Below, one piece after another: positions 9,164 to 16,827 of a stretch of 64,000 nt of DNA. The stretch's first letter is position 1. Each line of letters begins with the position of its first letter. The notes beneath the pieces were generated by a model. It was not told where the DNA came from. It made no database searches and worked only from the letters and a program-made list of their open reading frames with translations. The DNA is from Myroides profundi. GTDB lineage: Bacteria; Bacteroidota; Bacteroidia; Flavobacteriales; Flavobacteriaceae. The stretch spans positions 4,000,535 through 4,064,534 of the forward strand of contig NZ_CP010817.1 in NCBI RefSeq assembly GCF_000833025.1, written 5' to 3'. A program made the position numbers and the translations under genes.

Positions 9164-10168
9164 ATGATACAGAATATAACTTTTGCCAATCCTGAGTTCT
9201 TCTGGCTATTTATACTATTACCAATAGTCTTATTTGTATGGTATAAAAACAGAAAGAAACAGCGTGCTACTGTCAAGCTAAGCACTATACAAGGTGTACA
9301 AGAGCATACTTCACTATTAGTAAAGTTATTGCCTATTTCTATTATCTTACGAGTACTAGCTCTTAGTGCTATTATAGTAGGTATGGCTAGACCTCAAATC
9401 GTGAATGTAGATTCACAGATACATTCTACTCATGGTATTGATATCGTGATGGCTATGGACGTATCAGGAAGTATGTTAGCACGAGATCTAAAACCAAACC
9501 GTTTAGAAGCGTTAAAAACTGTAGCAGCAGACTTCGTATCACAGCGTGTGACAGATCGTATAGGATTAGTTATTTATGCAGCTGAAGCATATACTAAGAC
9601 GCCAGTGACTAGTGATAAATTACTGATACTAAATGACCTTAAGAGTATAAAATATGACAATGTCCTAAGAGATGGTACTGCTATAGGTGTAGGTTTAGCT
9701 ACATCAGTAAACAGATTAAAAGACAGCCCTGCCAAAAGTAAGATTATCATACTTCTTACAGATGGTGTCAATAATACAGGTACAGTAGACCCTACATTAG
9801 CTGCTGAGATCTCTAAAGAGTACAATATTAAAGTATATACTATCGGTATTGGTACTAATGGGTTAGCAGAATCTCCAGTAGGAATAAGAGAGAACGGTGA
9901 AATAGTATATGAGAAAGTACCTGTAGAACTAGATGAAGAGCTTATGAAGTCTATCGCTAAAACAACAGGAGGTAAATACTTTAGAGCAACAGATACTAGT
10001 AAGCTTAAAGCAATTTATGAAGAAATCAATCAATTAGAGAAAACGAAGATTGACGAACAAAAGTTCGTTAAATCTGATGACAAGTTTCAATTCTTAGTGT
10101 TACTTGCTTTTATTCTATTGTGTATTGATTTCACATTACAAAAAACATTATTCAGAGGATTCATATAA
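9164..10168 (+). CDS. batA: BatA, VWA-domain membrane protein
   Basis: A 334-residue inner-membrane protein: two N-terminal TM helices (about residues 10-25 and 55-75), a VWA domain with the MIDAS motif DVSGSM (near residue 96) and TDGVNN, and a C-terminal TM helix. This is the Aer/BatA arrangement first described in Bacteroides fragilis, linked to aerotolerance. It probably forms a complex with BatB and partners at the inner membrane. Translationally coupled within the operon. Confidence 0.92.
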   Translation: MIQNITFANPEFFWLFILLPIVLFVWYKNRKKQRATVKLSTIQGVQEHTSLLVKLLPISIILRVLALSAIIVGMARPQIVNVDSQIHSTHGIDIVMAMDVSGSMLARDLKPNRLEALKTVAADFVSQRVTDRIGLVIYAAEAYTKTPVTSDKLLILNDLKSIKYDNVLRDGTAIGVGLATSVNRLKDSPAKSKIIILLTDGVNNTGTVDPTLAAEISKEYNIKVYTIGIGTNGLAESPVGIRENGEIVYEKVPVELDEELMKSIAKTTGGKYFRATDTSKLKAIYEEINQLEKTKIDEQKFVKSDDKFQFLVLLAFILLCIDFTLQKTLFRGFI

Positions 10169-10174
10169 TAGATT

Positions 10175-11206
10175 ATGTGGGAGTTAGACAATAAACAATA
10201 TCTTTTTCTATTTTCAATCATAGCAATATTGATCTTAATCTTTATTGGGGACATCTTGTGGAAGAAAAAGAAGCAACAATCATTTGCTACAGCTAAAGCA
10301 ATTAAAACTTTGGCACCTAATCAATCTAAGAATAAACCAATCATTAAAGCTTCTATTTATCTAGTAGCTCTAATATCTATTGTAATCGCTTTAATCAATC
10401 CTAAGATAGGAACAAAGGTAGTTACTGTCAAAAGACAAGGTGTTGATATCGTATTCACATTAGACGTATCTAAGAGTATGTTAGCTCAAGATATGGCTCC
10501 TGATAGATTGGCAAAGATGAAACAACTAGTCTCTCAGATTATCAATAATCTAGGACCAGATAGAATAGGTATAGTAGGATATGCAGGTACGGCATTCCCG
10601 ATGTTACCTATCACTACAGATCATTATGTTGCTAAGATGTATCTTCAGACGATGAACACGGATATGGTCTCTTCACAAGGTACAGCATTTGAGGACGCTA
10701 TCTATGTAGCTTCTAATTTCTATGACAATCCCAATACAAGCAAAGTCATGATCCTTATCTCTGATGGAGAAGACCACGGAGAAGAAATGGAGAATGCTAT
10801 CAAAATAGCAAAAGAAAAGAAAGTAAAGATTATCACCATTGGTGTAGGAACAGAGGCAGGAGGACCTATCCCTATTAAGACACCTAAAGGCGTGGAATAT
10901 AAAAGAGATTGGAACAATGAGATCGTTACTACAAAGCTCAATCCATCTACGCTTAAATATATAGCTGATGCTACTGGAGGAAAGTATTATTACGGCTCGA
11001 ATACACAAGAGATTGTAGACCTTATTAAAAACGACCTTAGCAAAATAGAAAAAACAGATTTTGAAGATCAACAAATCGCAGAGTACCAATCTCAATATCA
11101 ATGGTTCTTAGGATTTGCTTTCTTACTGATCTTTATCGATTTATTCATCCTAGAAAGAAAAACTATCTGGATGAAGAAACTTAATTTGTTCAATGAAAAA
11201 GAATAG
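10175..11206 (+). CDS. batB: BatB, VWA-domain membrane protein
   Basis: A 343-residue paralogue of the preceding BatA: two N-terminal TM segments, a VWA domain with MIDAS motif DVSKSM and SDGEDHGEEM, and a C-terminal TM helix followed by a short basic tail. The DxSxS residues are retained, so metal binding is expected. Order BatA-BatB-BatC-BatD-BatE matches the canonical locus. Confidence 0.92.
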   Translation: MWELDNKQYLFLFSIIAILILIFIGDILWKKKKQQSFATAKAIKTLAPNQSKNKPIIKASIYLVALISIVIALINPKIGTKVVTVKRQGVDIVFTLDVSKSMLAQDMAPDRLAKMKQLVSQIINNLGPDRIGIVGYAGTAFPMLPITTDHYVAKMYLQTMNTDMVSSQGTAFEDAIYVASNFYDNPNTSKVMILISDGEDHGEEMENAIKIAKEKKVKIITIGVGTEAGGPIPIKTPKGVEYKRDWNNEIVTTKLNPSTLKYIADATGGKYYYGSNTQEIVDLIKNDLSKIEKTDFEDQQIAEYQSQYQWFLGFAFLLIFIDLFILERKTIWMKKLNLFNEKE

Positions 11207-11219
11207 CATGCGATTAATT

Positions 11220-12065
11220 ATGAAAAACTCATTCTACATCACGATATTTTTATTGTTTACTGCTTACTCATTTGCACAGTCTGCTGGGAGAGCGCTGAGC
11301 ACAGGTAATGAAGTATTCGAGAACAAACATTATACTCATGCAGAATCTTCTTATAGAATAGCTAATTCTAAAGACAGTAAGTCTGTAGCTGATTATAACT
11401 TAGGAAACTCTTTATACAAACAACAATTAACCAAAGAAGCAGAAGCTGCCTACCTTAGAGCCATACAAAAAGCAACAACCAAAGAAGCTAAGCACCAAGC
11501 CTACCATAACTTGGGGAATGCTTATATGAAATCTAAGAATTATCAAGCAGCAGAACAGGCTTACAAAAAGGCTTTATTAAACAATCCTAAAGATGATGAG
11601 ACTCGTTATAACTACGCTGTAGCGAAGAAAATGAACAAAGAGAATCCTCAAGACAATCAAGACAACAAGGATAATCAAGATCAAAACAAAGACCAAAATA
11701 AGGATAATCAGGATCAGAATAAAGACCAAAACAAGGACAACAAAGATCAAGACCAAAATAAAGATAAAGGAGACCAAGACAAGAAAGATCAAGATCAAAA
11801 TGATAAAGGAGATCAGGATGACAAGAACAAAGATGGTCAGAATGATAAAGATAAAGACGATAAAGGAGACCAAGACAAGAAAGATCAACCTAAACAGAAT
11901 AACCCTAAAACGCCTAATCAAGATCAGATGGATCGAATATTAGATGCGATGAATAAAAATGAAAAAGATGTACAGCAGAGACTAATTAATAGAGGTCCTA
12001 AAGGTGGTAAACCAGAGAAAGGACAACCTGCTGGACAAAATGAACAAAGAAAAAAAGACTGGTAG
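11220..12065 (+). CDS. batC: BatC, TPR protein with long Asp/Gln/Lys/Asn-rich tail
   Basis: Starting at the ATG at 11220, which begins the signal peptide (MKNSFYITIFLLFTAYSFAQ), the product has 281 residues. Two to three TPR repeats (e.g. KHQAYHNLGNAYMKSKNY) are followed by an extreme low-complexity stretch coded by about 11642-11905, made of D, N, Q and K repeats such as NQDQNKDQNKD, and then a short end. Earlier Met codons (11193, 11208) give overlap with batB but place charged residues before the signal. TPR BatC probably mediates protein contacts in the Bat complex; the tail is likely disordered. Confidence 0.87.
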   Translation: MKNSFYITIFLLFTAYSFAQSAGRALSTGNEVFENKHYTHAESSYRIANSKDSKSVADYNLGNSLYKQQLTKEAEAAYLRAIQKATTKEAKHQAYHNLGNAYMKSKNYQAAEQAYKKALLNNPKDDETRYNYAVAKKMNKENPQDNQDNKDNQDQNKDQNKDNQDQNKDQNKDNKDQDQNKDKGDQDKKDQDQNDKGDQDDKNKDGQNDKDKDDKGDQDKKDQPKQNNPKTPNQDQMDRILDAMNKNEKDVQQRLINRGPKGGKPEKGQPAGQNEQRKKDW

Positions 12066-12071
12066 AATACA

Positions 12072-13832
12072 ATGAAAACACTGCGTTACTACATATTATT
12101 ATTCGCTCTGATTTGCACTCAAGCAATCTTAGCTCAAATCAGCTTTGAAGCAACAGTAAGTAGAGATAACATACCGCTTAATGACAATGTTCGCGTTGAC
12201 TTTGCTATGAACCAAGATGGAGATAACTTCTCTCCACCTCGTTTTGACAATTTCACTGTAGTTGGAGGGCCTAACCAATCTGTTAGCTACGCTTGGACAA
12301 ATGGTAAAAAGTCTTTTAATAAAACCTATTCGTACTTCTTACAACCGAAGAAGAAAGGAACTTTATCTATAGGTTCCGCATCTATAGAAATAGAAGGACA
12401 GGTCTATAAAACCAAGCCGATTACTATTACGGTATCTGATGCTGTAGCAAAGCAAGACCCTAGACAGCAATATAATCAGGTACAGCAGAAAGCTCTAGAT
12501 GAAATACATCTAGTCGCTGAAGTAACGAATCAGAATCCTTATATCAACGAACCTGTAACGATAACGTATAAACTGTACTTTAATACCAATATCGCAGGAT
12601 ATACAGGAAGAAAAATACCTACTTATGAGAAGTTCTGGGTACACAATGTAGATATCCCTAGACGACCTGAAGTGAAGCTAGGTAAGTATAAAGGGACAGA
12701 TTATAACTATATTGTATTAAAGCAAGATGTATTAATGGCCCAAGAAGCAGGCAATCTTAGTATAGATCCTCTTGAGTTAATGATACAGGCAGAAGTTCCT
12801 ACAGGTAGACGTGACTTCTTTGGATATCCTGAGTTTGGGTATATGGAGAAAGAATACAGTACTGGTAGAGTAACTATTAAGGCGAAAGACCTTCCTGAAG
12901 CAGGTAAACCTGACAACTTCTCTGGAGGTGTTGGGACATTTACATTTAAAGTAACTCCTACTAAGACAAGCCTTAAATCAGGTGAACAACTAAACCTAAA
13001 AGTTGAAGTTGCAGGTAAGGGTAACTTGAATTTATTGACTATACCTACCCCTACTGCACACTCAGCTCTAGAGATGTATGACCCTACTAGTTCAGATAAG
13101 ATTACTTCTGGAGTACACGGTATGCAAGGTAGCAGAGTGAACGATTACATCATTATCCCTCAGTATAAAGGGGATTATATGATTGATCCTATGGAGTTCT
13201 CGTATTTTGACTTAAGCACTAAGAAGTATAAGACTATTCATATTGACAGTTTAGCGATTAATGTACTAGAGGGACCTACCCTGCCAACTAATACAGAAGC
13301 AAAAGACACAGACGTAGTAGATAAGAGCGAATTGTTCCAACCGAATAAAGCTACACCTACAGTAGTAGAAGCTTCTACTAGCACATATTGGGACACTACG
13401 TTATTCTACGTCCTTACAGTACTGCCATTCGCAGCTATACCGCTATTCTTACTTGTCGTGATACAGCGTCGTAAATATGCATCAGACACAGATGGTATCC
13501 GATTGAGAAACAACAATAGACTAGCTAGAAAATACTTAGGAGAAGCAAAGAAAAATATCAATAACAAAGAATTGTTCTATGAAGCACTAGAGCGCTGTCT
13601 ACACAACTTCCTTAAAGCGAAGCTAGACATGGTGACTAGTGAGATGAGCAATGAAAACATTACAGAGATTCTAACAGATAGAAATATTACTGAAGACGCT
13701 ATTAAGAACTTTATGGATATTAAGAACGCTTGTGAATGGGCTCGTTACGCTCCGACTGATCAGGTTAATATCAATAAGGATTATGACAATGCGATTACAG
13801 TAATCTCTGAACTAGAAAAACAATTCAAATAG
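12072..13832 (+). CDS. batD: BatD, oxygen-tolerance family membrane protein
   Basis: A 586-residue protein with a signal peptide (ending ...TQAILAQ), a long extracytoplasmic region of beta-sandwich type characteristic of the BatD family, one TM helix at about residues 440-465 and a cytoplasmic C-terminal domain of about 115 residues. It sits 6 bases after batC and 6 before batE. Function is known only by association with Bat-mediated envelope integrity/aerotolerance. Confidence 0.9.
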   Translation: MKTLRYYILLFALICTQAILAQISFEATVSRDNIPLNDNVRVDFAMNQDGDNFSPPRFDNFTVVGGPNQSVSYAWTNGKKSFNKTYSYFLQPKKKGTLSIGSASIEIEGQVYKTKPITITVSDAVAKQDPRQQYNQVQQKALDEIHLVAEVTNQNPYINEPVTITYKLYFNTNIAGYTGRKIPTYEKFWVHNVDIPRRPEVKLGKYKGTDYNYIVLKQDVLMAQEAGNLSIDPLELMIQAEVPTGRRDFFGYPEFGYMEKEYSTGRVTIKAKDLPEAGKPDNFSGGVGTFTFKVTPTKTSLKSGEQLNLKVEVAGKGNLNLLTIPTPTAHSALEMYDPTSSDKITSGVHGMQGSRVNDYIIIPQYKGDYMIDPMEFSYFDLSTKKYKTIHIDSLAINVLEGPTLPTNTEAKDTDVVDKSELFQPNKATPTVVEASTSTYWDTTLFYVLTVLPFAAIPLFLLVVIQRRKYASDTDGIRLRNNNRLARKYLGEAKKNINNKELFYEALERCLHNFLKAKLDMVTSEMSNENITEILTDRNITEDAIKNFMDIKNACEWARYAPTDQVNINKDYDNAITVISELEKQFK

Positions 13833-13838
13833 ACCAAC

Positions 13839-14597
13839 ATGAAACACATCATCACTCTTTTTATATTTGTTTTGAGCTTTCATACATGGGCACAAACGGA
13901 TTCTTGGAAACAACAATTTGACAAGGGGAATGCCTTGTATCAAAAAGAAAAATATAGTGAAGCAATCACGGCCTTTAAAGCCATAGAGAAACAAGAAGCT
14001 TCTTCACCAGAAGTATTCTTTAATCTAGCGAATGCTTATTATAAAACACGTGATTATGTCAATGCTGTTTATTACTATGAGAAGGCCTTAAAGCTTAATC
14101 CTAGTGACACCGCTATAGAGACGAATCTAAACTATGCACGCAAAGAGCTTATAGACGATATTACGATAGTGAAGCAATATGATAACGAAGACATACTACA
14201 TCAGACATTAGGGAAGCTATCCGTTGACCAATGGGCTACATTAGCCACAGTAATGGCCTTTGTAGTACTATTATGTTTTGTGGTATACTATCTGAATCAC
14301 AGCAGTACTATTAAGCGTATTAGCTTTGTATTGATGCTTGTTTCTATCCTAGTGATAGGAGGTAGCGTATACGCTGCTACTTTTGAGCAGAAGTATGCTT
14401 CTAAGACTACAGCTGCTATCCTATTTACAGAAAAAGTAAACCTTAAAGAAGAAGCGAAGAACACCTCTCGTACACTAAAAGAACTACACGAGGGTACTAA
14501 AGTGTATATCTTAGAGAAAAAAGCATTGTGGATCAGAGTGAAACTAGATGATCAACAAGAAGGATGGATAGAAGAGAATACGATTAAGTATATCTAG
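13839..14597 (+). CDS. batE: BatE, TPR and SH3-like protein
   Basis: A 252-residue protein: signal peptide (ending ...HTWAQ), TPR repeats (about residues 25-100, e.g. EVFFNLANAYYKTRDYVNAVYYYEKAL), two TM helices (about 130-180) and a C-terminal bacterial SH3-like domain (KVNLKEEAKNTSRTLKELHEG...WIRVKL...GWIEE). This is the last gene of the bat operon. Its stop codon overlaps by 4 bases with the stop of the converging cvpA gene, and I see no hairpin between them. Confidence 0.88.
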   Translation: MKHIITLFIFVLSFHTWAQTDSWKQQFDKGNALYQKEKYSEAITAFKAIEKQEASSPEVFFNLANAYYKTRDYVNAVYYYEKALKLNPSDTAIETNLNYARKELIDDITIVKQYDNEDILHQTLGKLSVDQWATLATVMAFVVLLCFVVYYLNHSSTIKRISFVLMLVSILVIGGSVYAATFEQKYASKTTAAILFTEKVNLKEEAKNTSRTLKELHEGTKVYILEKKALWIRVKLDDQQEGWIEENTIKYI

Positions 14598-15136
14598 ATC
14601 GTTTCCGGTTCTTTTATATCTTGTATCATATCAATACTCTTAGAGAACAGAGATTTAACTAAGTCATATAAGCTAGGCAATAATGACTCAGACAGAGATA
14701 CATATATTTTATAACTAGTTGAGTTCATTAATGTCTCATGACTGACGAACTTAAATATTGTGTTCACCTCATCGAATATAGAGAGAAAGATACTTCCTAC
14801 TAGTATCACGATCAAGATCTGAAATACAGCCCCAAAAAGTCTGTTGAACAGTCCTAAGAATACTGCTTGTACAAACTTAGTTGCTAACTGAGCGATGAAG
14901 CGTGCAGCTAATACTGCCAACACAAAAGCCAATATAAAAGCAAGTAAAGGAATAGAAGGTGACTCCCATCCTAGAGAATTCATCAGAAATTCTTTGATAA
15001 TATTTGAGAATTTCAATGCTCCTATTATTCCGATAAATAGAGATAGAAAAGAAACTACTGAAATAAAAAAACCATCTCTAGCTCCTTTTATAATAGCAAA
15101 AATAACGGCGATAAGGCATATAATATCTAAAAACAT
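14594..15136 (-). CDS. cvpA: CvpA family membrane protein
   Basis: A 180-residue protein with about four TM helices and the N-terminal signature of the CvpA/colicin V production family (DIICLIAVIFAIIKGARDGF). Family members affect envelope homeostasis and colicin export in Escherichia coli; the biochemical role is unclear. The minus-strand promoter is unusually well defined and very close to the ATG (see 15144-15172). Confidence 0.85.
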   Translation of the reverse strand: MFLDIICLIAVIFAIIKGARDGFFISVVSFLSLFIGIIGALKFSNIIKEFLMNSLGWESPSIPLLAFILAFVLAVLAARFIAQLATKFVQAVFLGLFNRLFGAVFQILIVILVGSIFLSIFDEVNTIFKFVSHETLMNSTSYKIYVSLSESLLPSLYDLVKSLFSKSIDMIQDIKEPETI

Positions 15137-15143
15137 AAATACT

Positions 15144-15172
15144 CAAATATATTCTGTGCGAAGATATTACAA
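15144..15172 (-). promoter_or_regulatory. Promoter of cvpA, TTG-N18-TATATTTG
   Basis: On the minus strand, TTG (15172-15170) is separated by 18 bases from TATATTTG (15151-15144), a full match to the flavobacterial consensus TTG-N17-23-TAnnTTTG. The ATG follows only 7 bases after the box, which leaves almost no 5' leader. Confidence 0.7.
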
Positions 15173-15203
15173 TTCTATTAATTACAATAGAGCAGAACTG
15201 TAG

Positions 15204-15211
15204 TATATTTG
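15204..15211 (+). promoter_or_regulatory. Putative -7 promoter box (TATATTTG)
   Basis: A TAnnTTTG match 20 bases before the ATG of the 118-residue protein at 15232; together with the cvpA promoter it makes this a divergent promoter region. Confidence 0.55.
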
Positions 15212-15231
15212 TCACCATTACAACTAACAAT

Positions 15232-15588
15232 ATGGCAAGAGATGAACAATTAAAAGCTAGATGGGACGCTGTCGTTCAGAAAGTATCTGACCGATTCGGA
15301 GACGGAGAGACACTAGACTTAGAAGCTATCATATATTTAATCGGAGTACAAGAACTAGGTAAAATCAAAAAGAGATATAAAAAAGATGACAAAGTGAACT
15401 TAATGCATATCGCTATCTGTCGTCTATTAGAACCTTATGGTTATTACGAGTTTGATCACTTTGACCAAGACGGATGGCCACACTATAATGTAAAAGAAAA
15501 CCTACCTAGCCTTAAAGCAGGTGAACAATCGGTTTTAATGAAAGAAGCGATAGTCAATTACTTCTTAGAAAGTAAGTTTATTGACTAA
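15232..15588 (+). CDS. Conserved hypothetical protein of Flavobacteriia (118 aa)
   Basis: A small, acidic, soluble protein with no signal peptide or TM segment and no catalytic motif I can recognise. The sequence is regular and well codon-adapted (e.g. DLEAIIYLIGVQELGKIKKRYKKDDKVNLMHI), and I recall similar short proteins as conserved hypotheticals in Flavobacteriaceae. It is monocistronic, between the divergent cvpA and pheS, each with its own promoter box. Function unknown. Confidence 0.75.
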   Translation: MARDEQLKARWDAVVQKVSDRFGDGETLDLEAIIYLIGVQELGKIKKRYKKDDKVNLMHIAICRLLEPYGYYEFDHFDQDGWPHYNVKENLPSLKAGEQSVLMKEAIVNYFLESKFID

Positions 15589-15648
15589 CATAAGAAACAA
15601 TTATAAAAATTATAGCTGTTTATAATTTTATGTCTAATTGAAAAGCAG

Positions 15649-15656
15649 TAAATTTG
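15649..15656 (+). promoter_or_regulatory. Putative -7 promoter box (TAAATTTG) of pheS
   Basis: TAnnTTTG match 18 bases before the ATG at 15675. It overlaps an in-frame TTG at 15654, which argues against that TTG as the start codon. Confidence 0.5.
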
Positions 15657-15674
15657 CTTTTTACTTTACTTAAG

Positions 15675-16691
15675 ATGATAGATAAAATAAAAGAATACAT
15701 CGGTGAAGCGGAACACTTTAACACCGATAACAAAGAGACGCTTGAAACATTTAGAATTAAATTCTTATCTAAAAAAGGAATTTTAAACGACTTATTTGCA
15801 CACTTTAAAACGGTGCCTAATGAGCAGAAAAAAGAGTTTGGTCAAGCTATCAATCTATTAAAAAGCACTGTCGAGAATAAAGTAAAATCTATTCAAGATG
15901 AACTAGAATCTAAAGATGTGCAAGGTCTTTATGGAGACTTAACACGTCCAGGTTACCCTCTAGAGATCGGGTCTAGACACCCTATTTCATTAGTGAAGAA
16001 CCAAATCGTTGATATCTTTAATAACATTGGTTTTAATATCTCTGAAGGTCCTGAGATTGAAGATGATTGGCATAACTTCTCTGCGTTGAACTTCCCAGAG
16101 TATCACCCAGCTCGTGATATGCAAGATACATTCTTCGTTCAGACAAATCCAGAACAACTATTACGTACACATACTTCATCTGTACAGACTCGTTATATGG
16201 AGAAGAATACACCACCACTGAGAACTATATCTCCAGGGCGTGTATTTAGAAACGAAGCTATATCATCTCGTTCACACTGTATATTCCACCAAGTTGAAGG
16301 TCTTTACATTGATAAAGATGTTTCTTTTGCTGACTTAAAACAGACTTTGTTATACTTCACTAAAGAGATGTTTGGTAAATCTAAGATTAGATTACGTCCA
16401 TCATACTTCCCATTTACTGAGCCTAGTGCTGAGGTAGATATCTATTGGGGATTAAAGACTGAGACAGACTACCGTATTACTAAAGGTACAGGGTGGTTAG
16501 AGATCATGGGATGTGGTATGGTTGACCCTAACGTTCTTAAGAACTGTAATATCGACCCTACTGAGTACAGTGGTTTCGCCTTTGGTATGGGGATAGAGCG
16601 TATTGCTATGCTATTATACCAAATCGGAGATATCCGTATGTTCTTTGAGAACGATGTACGTTTCTTAGAACAATTTAAATCGAACTTCTAA
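15675..16691 (+). CDS. pheS: Phenylalanine--tRNA ligase alpha subunit
   Basis: A 338-residue class II aminoacyl-tRNA synthetase subunit: N-terminal coiled coil, then the catalytic core with motif 2 ([19 protein letters not shown]) and motif 3 ([14 protein letters not shown]). It charges tRNA-Phe together with PheT, which is not in this window. I start at ATG 15675 ([16 protein letters not shown]); the in-frame TTG at 15654 lies inside the promoter box. A strong hairpin terminator follows, so pheS is transcribed alone. Confidence 0.97.
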   Translation: MIDKIKEYIGEAEHFNTDNKETLETFRIKFLSKKGILNDLFAHFKTVPNEQKKEFGQAINLLKSTVENKVKSIQDELESKDVQGLYGDLTRPGYPLEIGSRHPISLVKNQIVDIFNNIGFNISEGPEIEDDWHNFSALNFPEYHPARDMQDTFFVQTNPEQLLRTHTSSVQTRYMEKNTPPLRTISPGRVFRNEAISSRSHCIFHQVEGLYIDKDVSFADLKQTLLYFTKEMFGKSKIRLRPSYFPFTEPSAEVDIYWGLKTETDYRITKGTGWLEIMGCGMVDPNVLKNCNIDPTEYSGFAFGMGIERIAMLLYQIGDIRMFFENDVRFLEQFKSNF

Positions 16692-16711
16692 TAAGAAAAC
16701 GATATATATTA

Positions 16712-16748
16712 AAAACACCTCATCTGATCTAGATGAGGTGTTTTTTTA
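16712..16748 (+). terminator. Rho-independent terminator after pheS
   Basis: A 12-bp stem (AACACCTCATCT and its complement, 5-base loop) followed by seven or more T's. Confidence 0.9.
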
Positions 16749-16761
16749 TATCCCTTTACAT

Positions 16762-16800
16762 ATAGCCCCTTATAATCACTACATGGATTATAAGGGCTAT
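16762..16800. terminator. Second hairpin between pheS and the DUF5686 gene
   Basis: Inverted repeat ATAGCCCCTTATAATC / GATTATAAGGGCTAT with one bulged C and an 8-base loop. It lies 28 bases past the stop of the converging minus-strand gene and probably ends that transcript, although no T tract follows on that strand. Confidence 0.6.
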
Positions 16801-16827
16801 TTATATCTAACAATACTGAATGATTAA

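Noticed and set aside
10673..11101. Minus-strand frames of 142 and 73 codons inside batB
   Set aside because: Antisense to a well-supported VWA gene; Cys/Ser/Ile-rich with no domain.
11577..11921. Minus-strand frame of 114 codons inside batC
   Set aside because: It is the antisense of the Asp/Lys/Gln/Asn repeat and gives only Ile/Leu/Val/Phe; low-complexity shadow.
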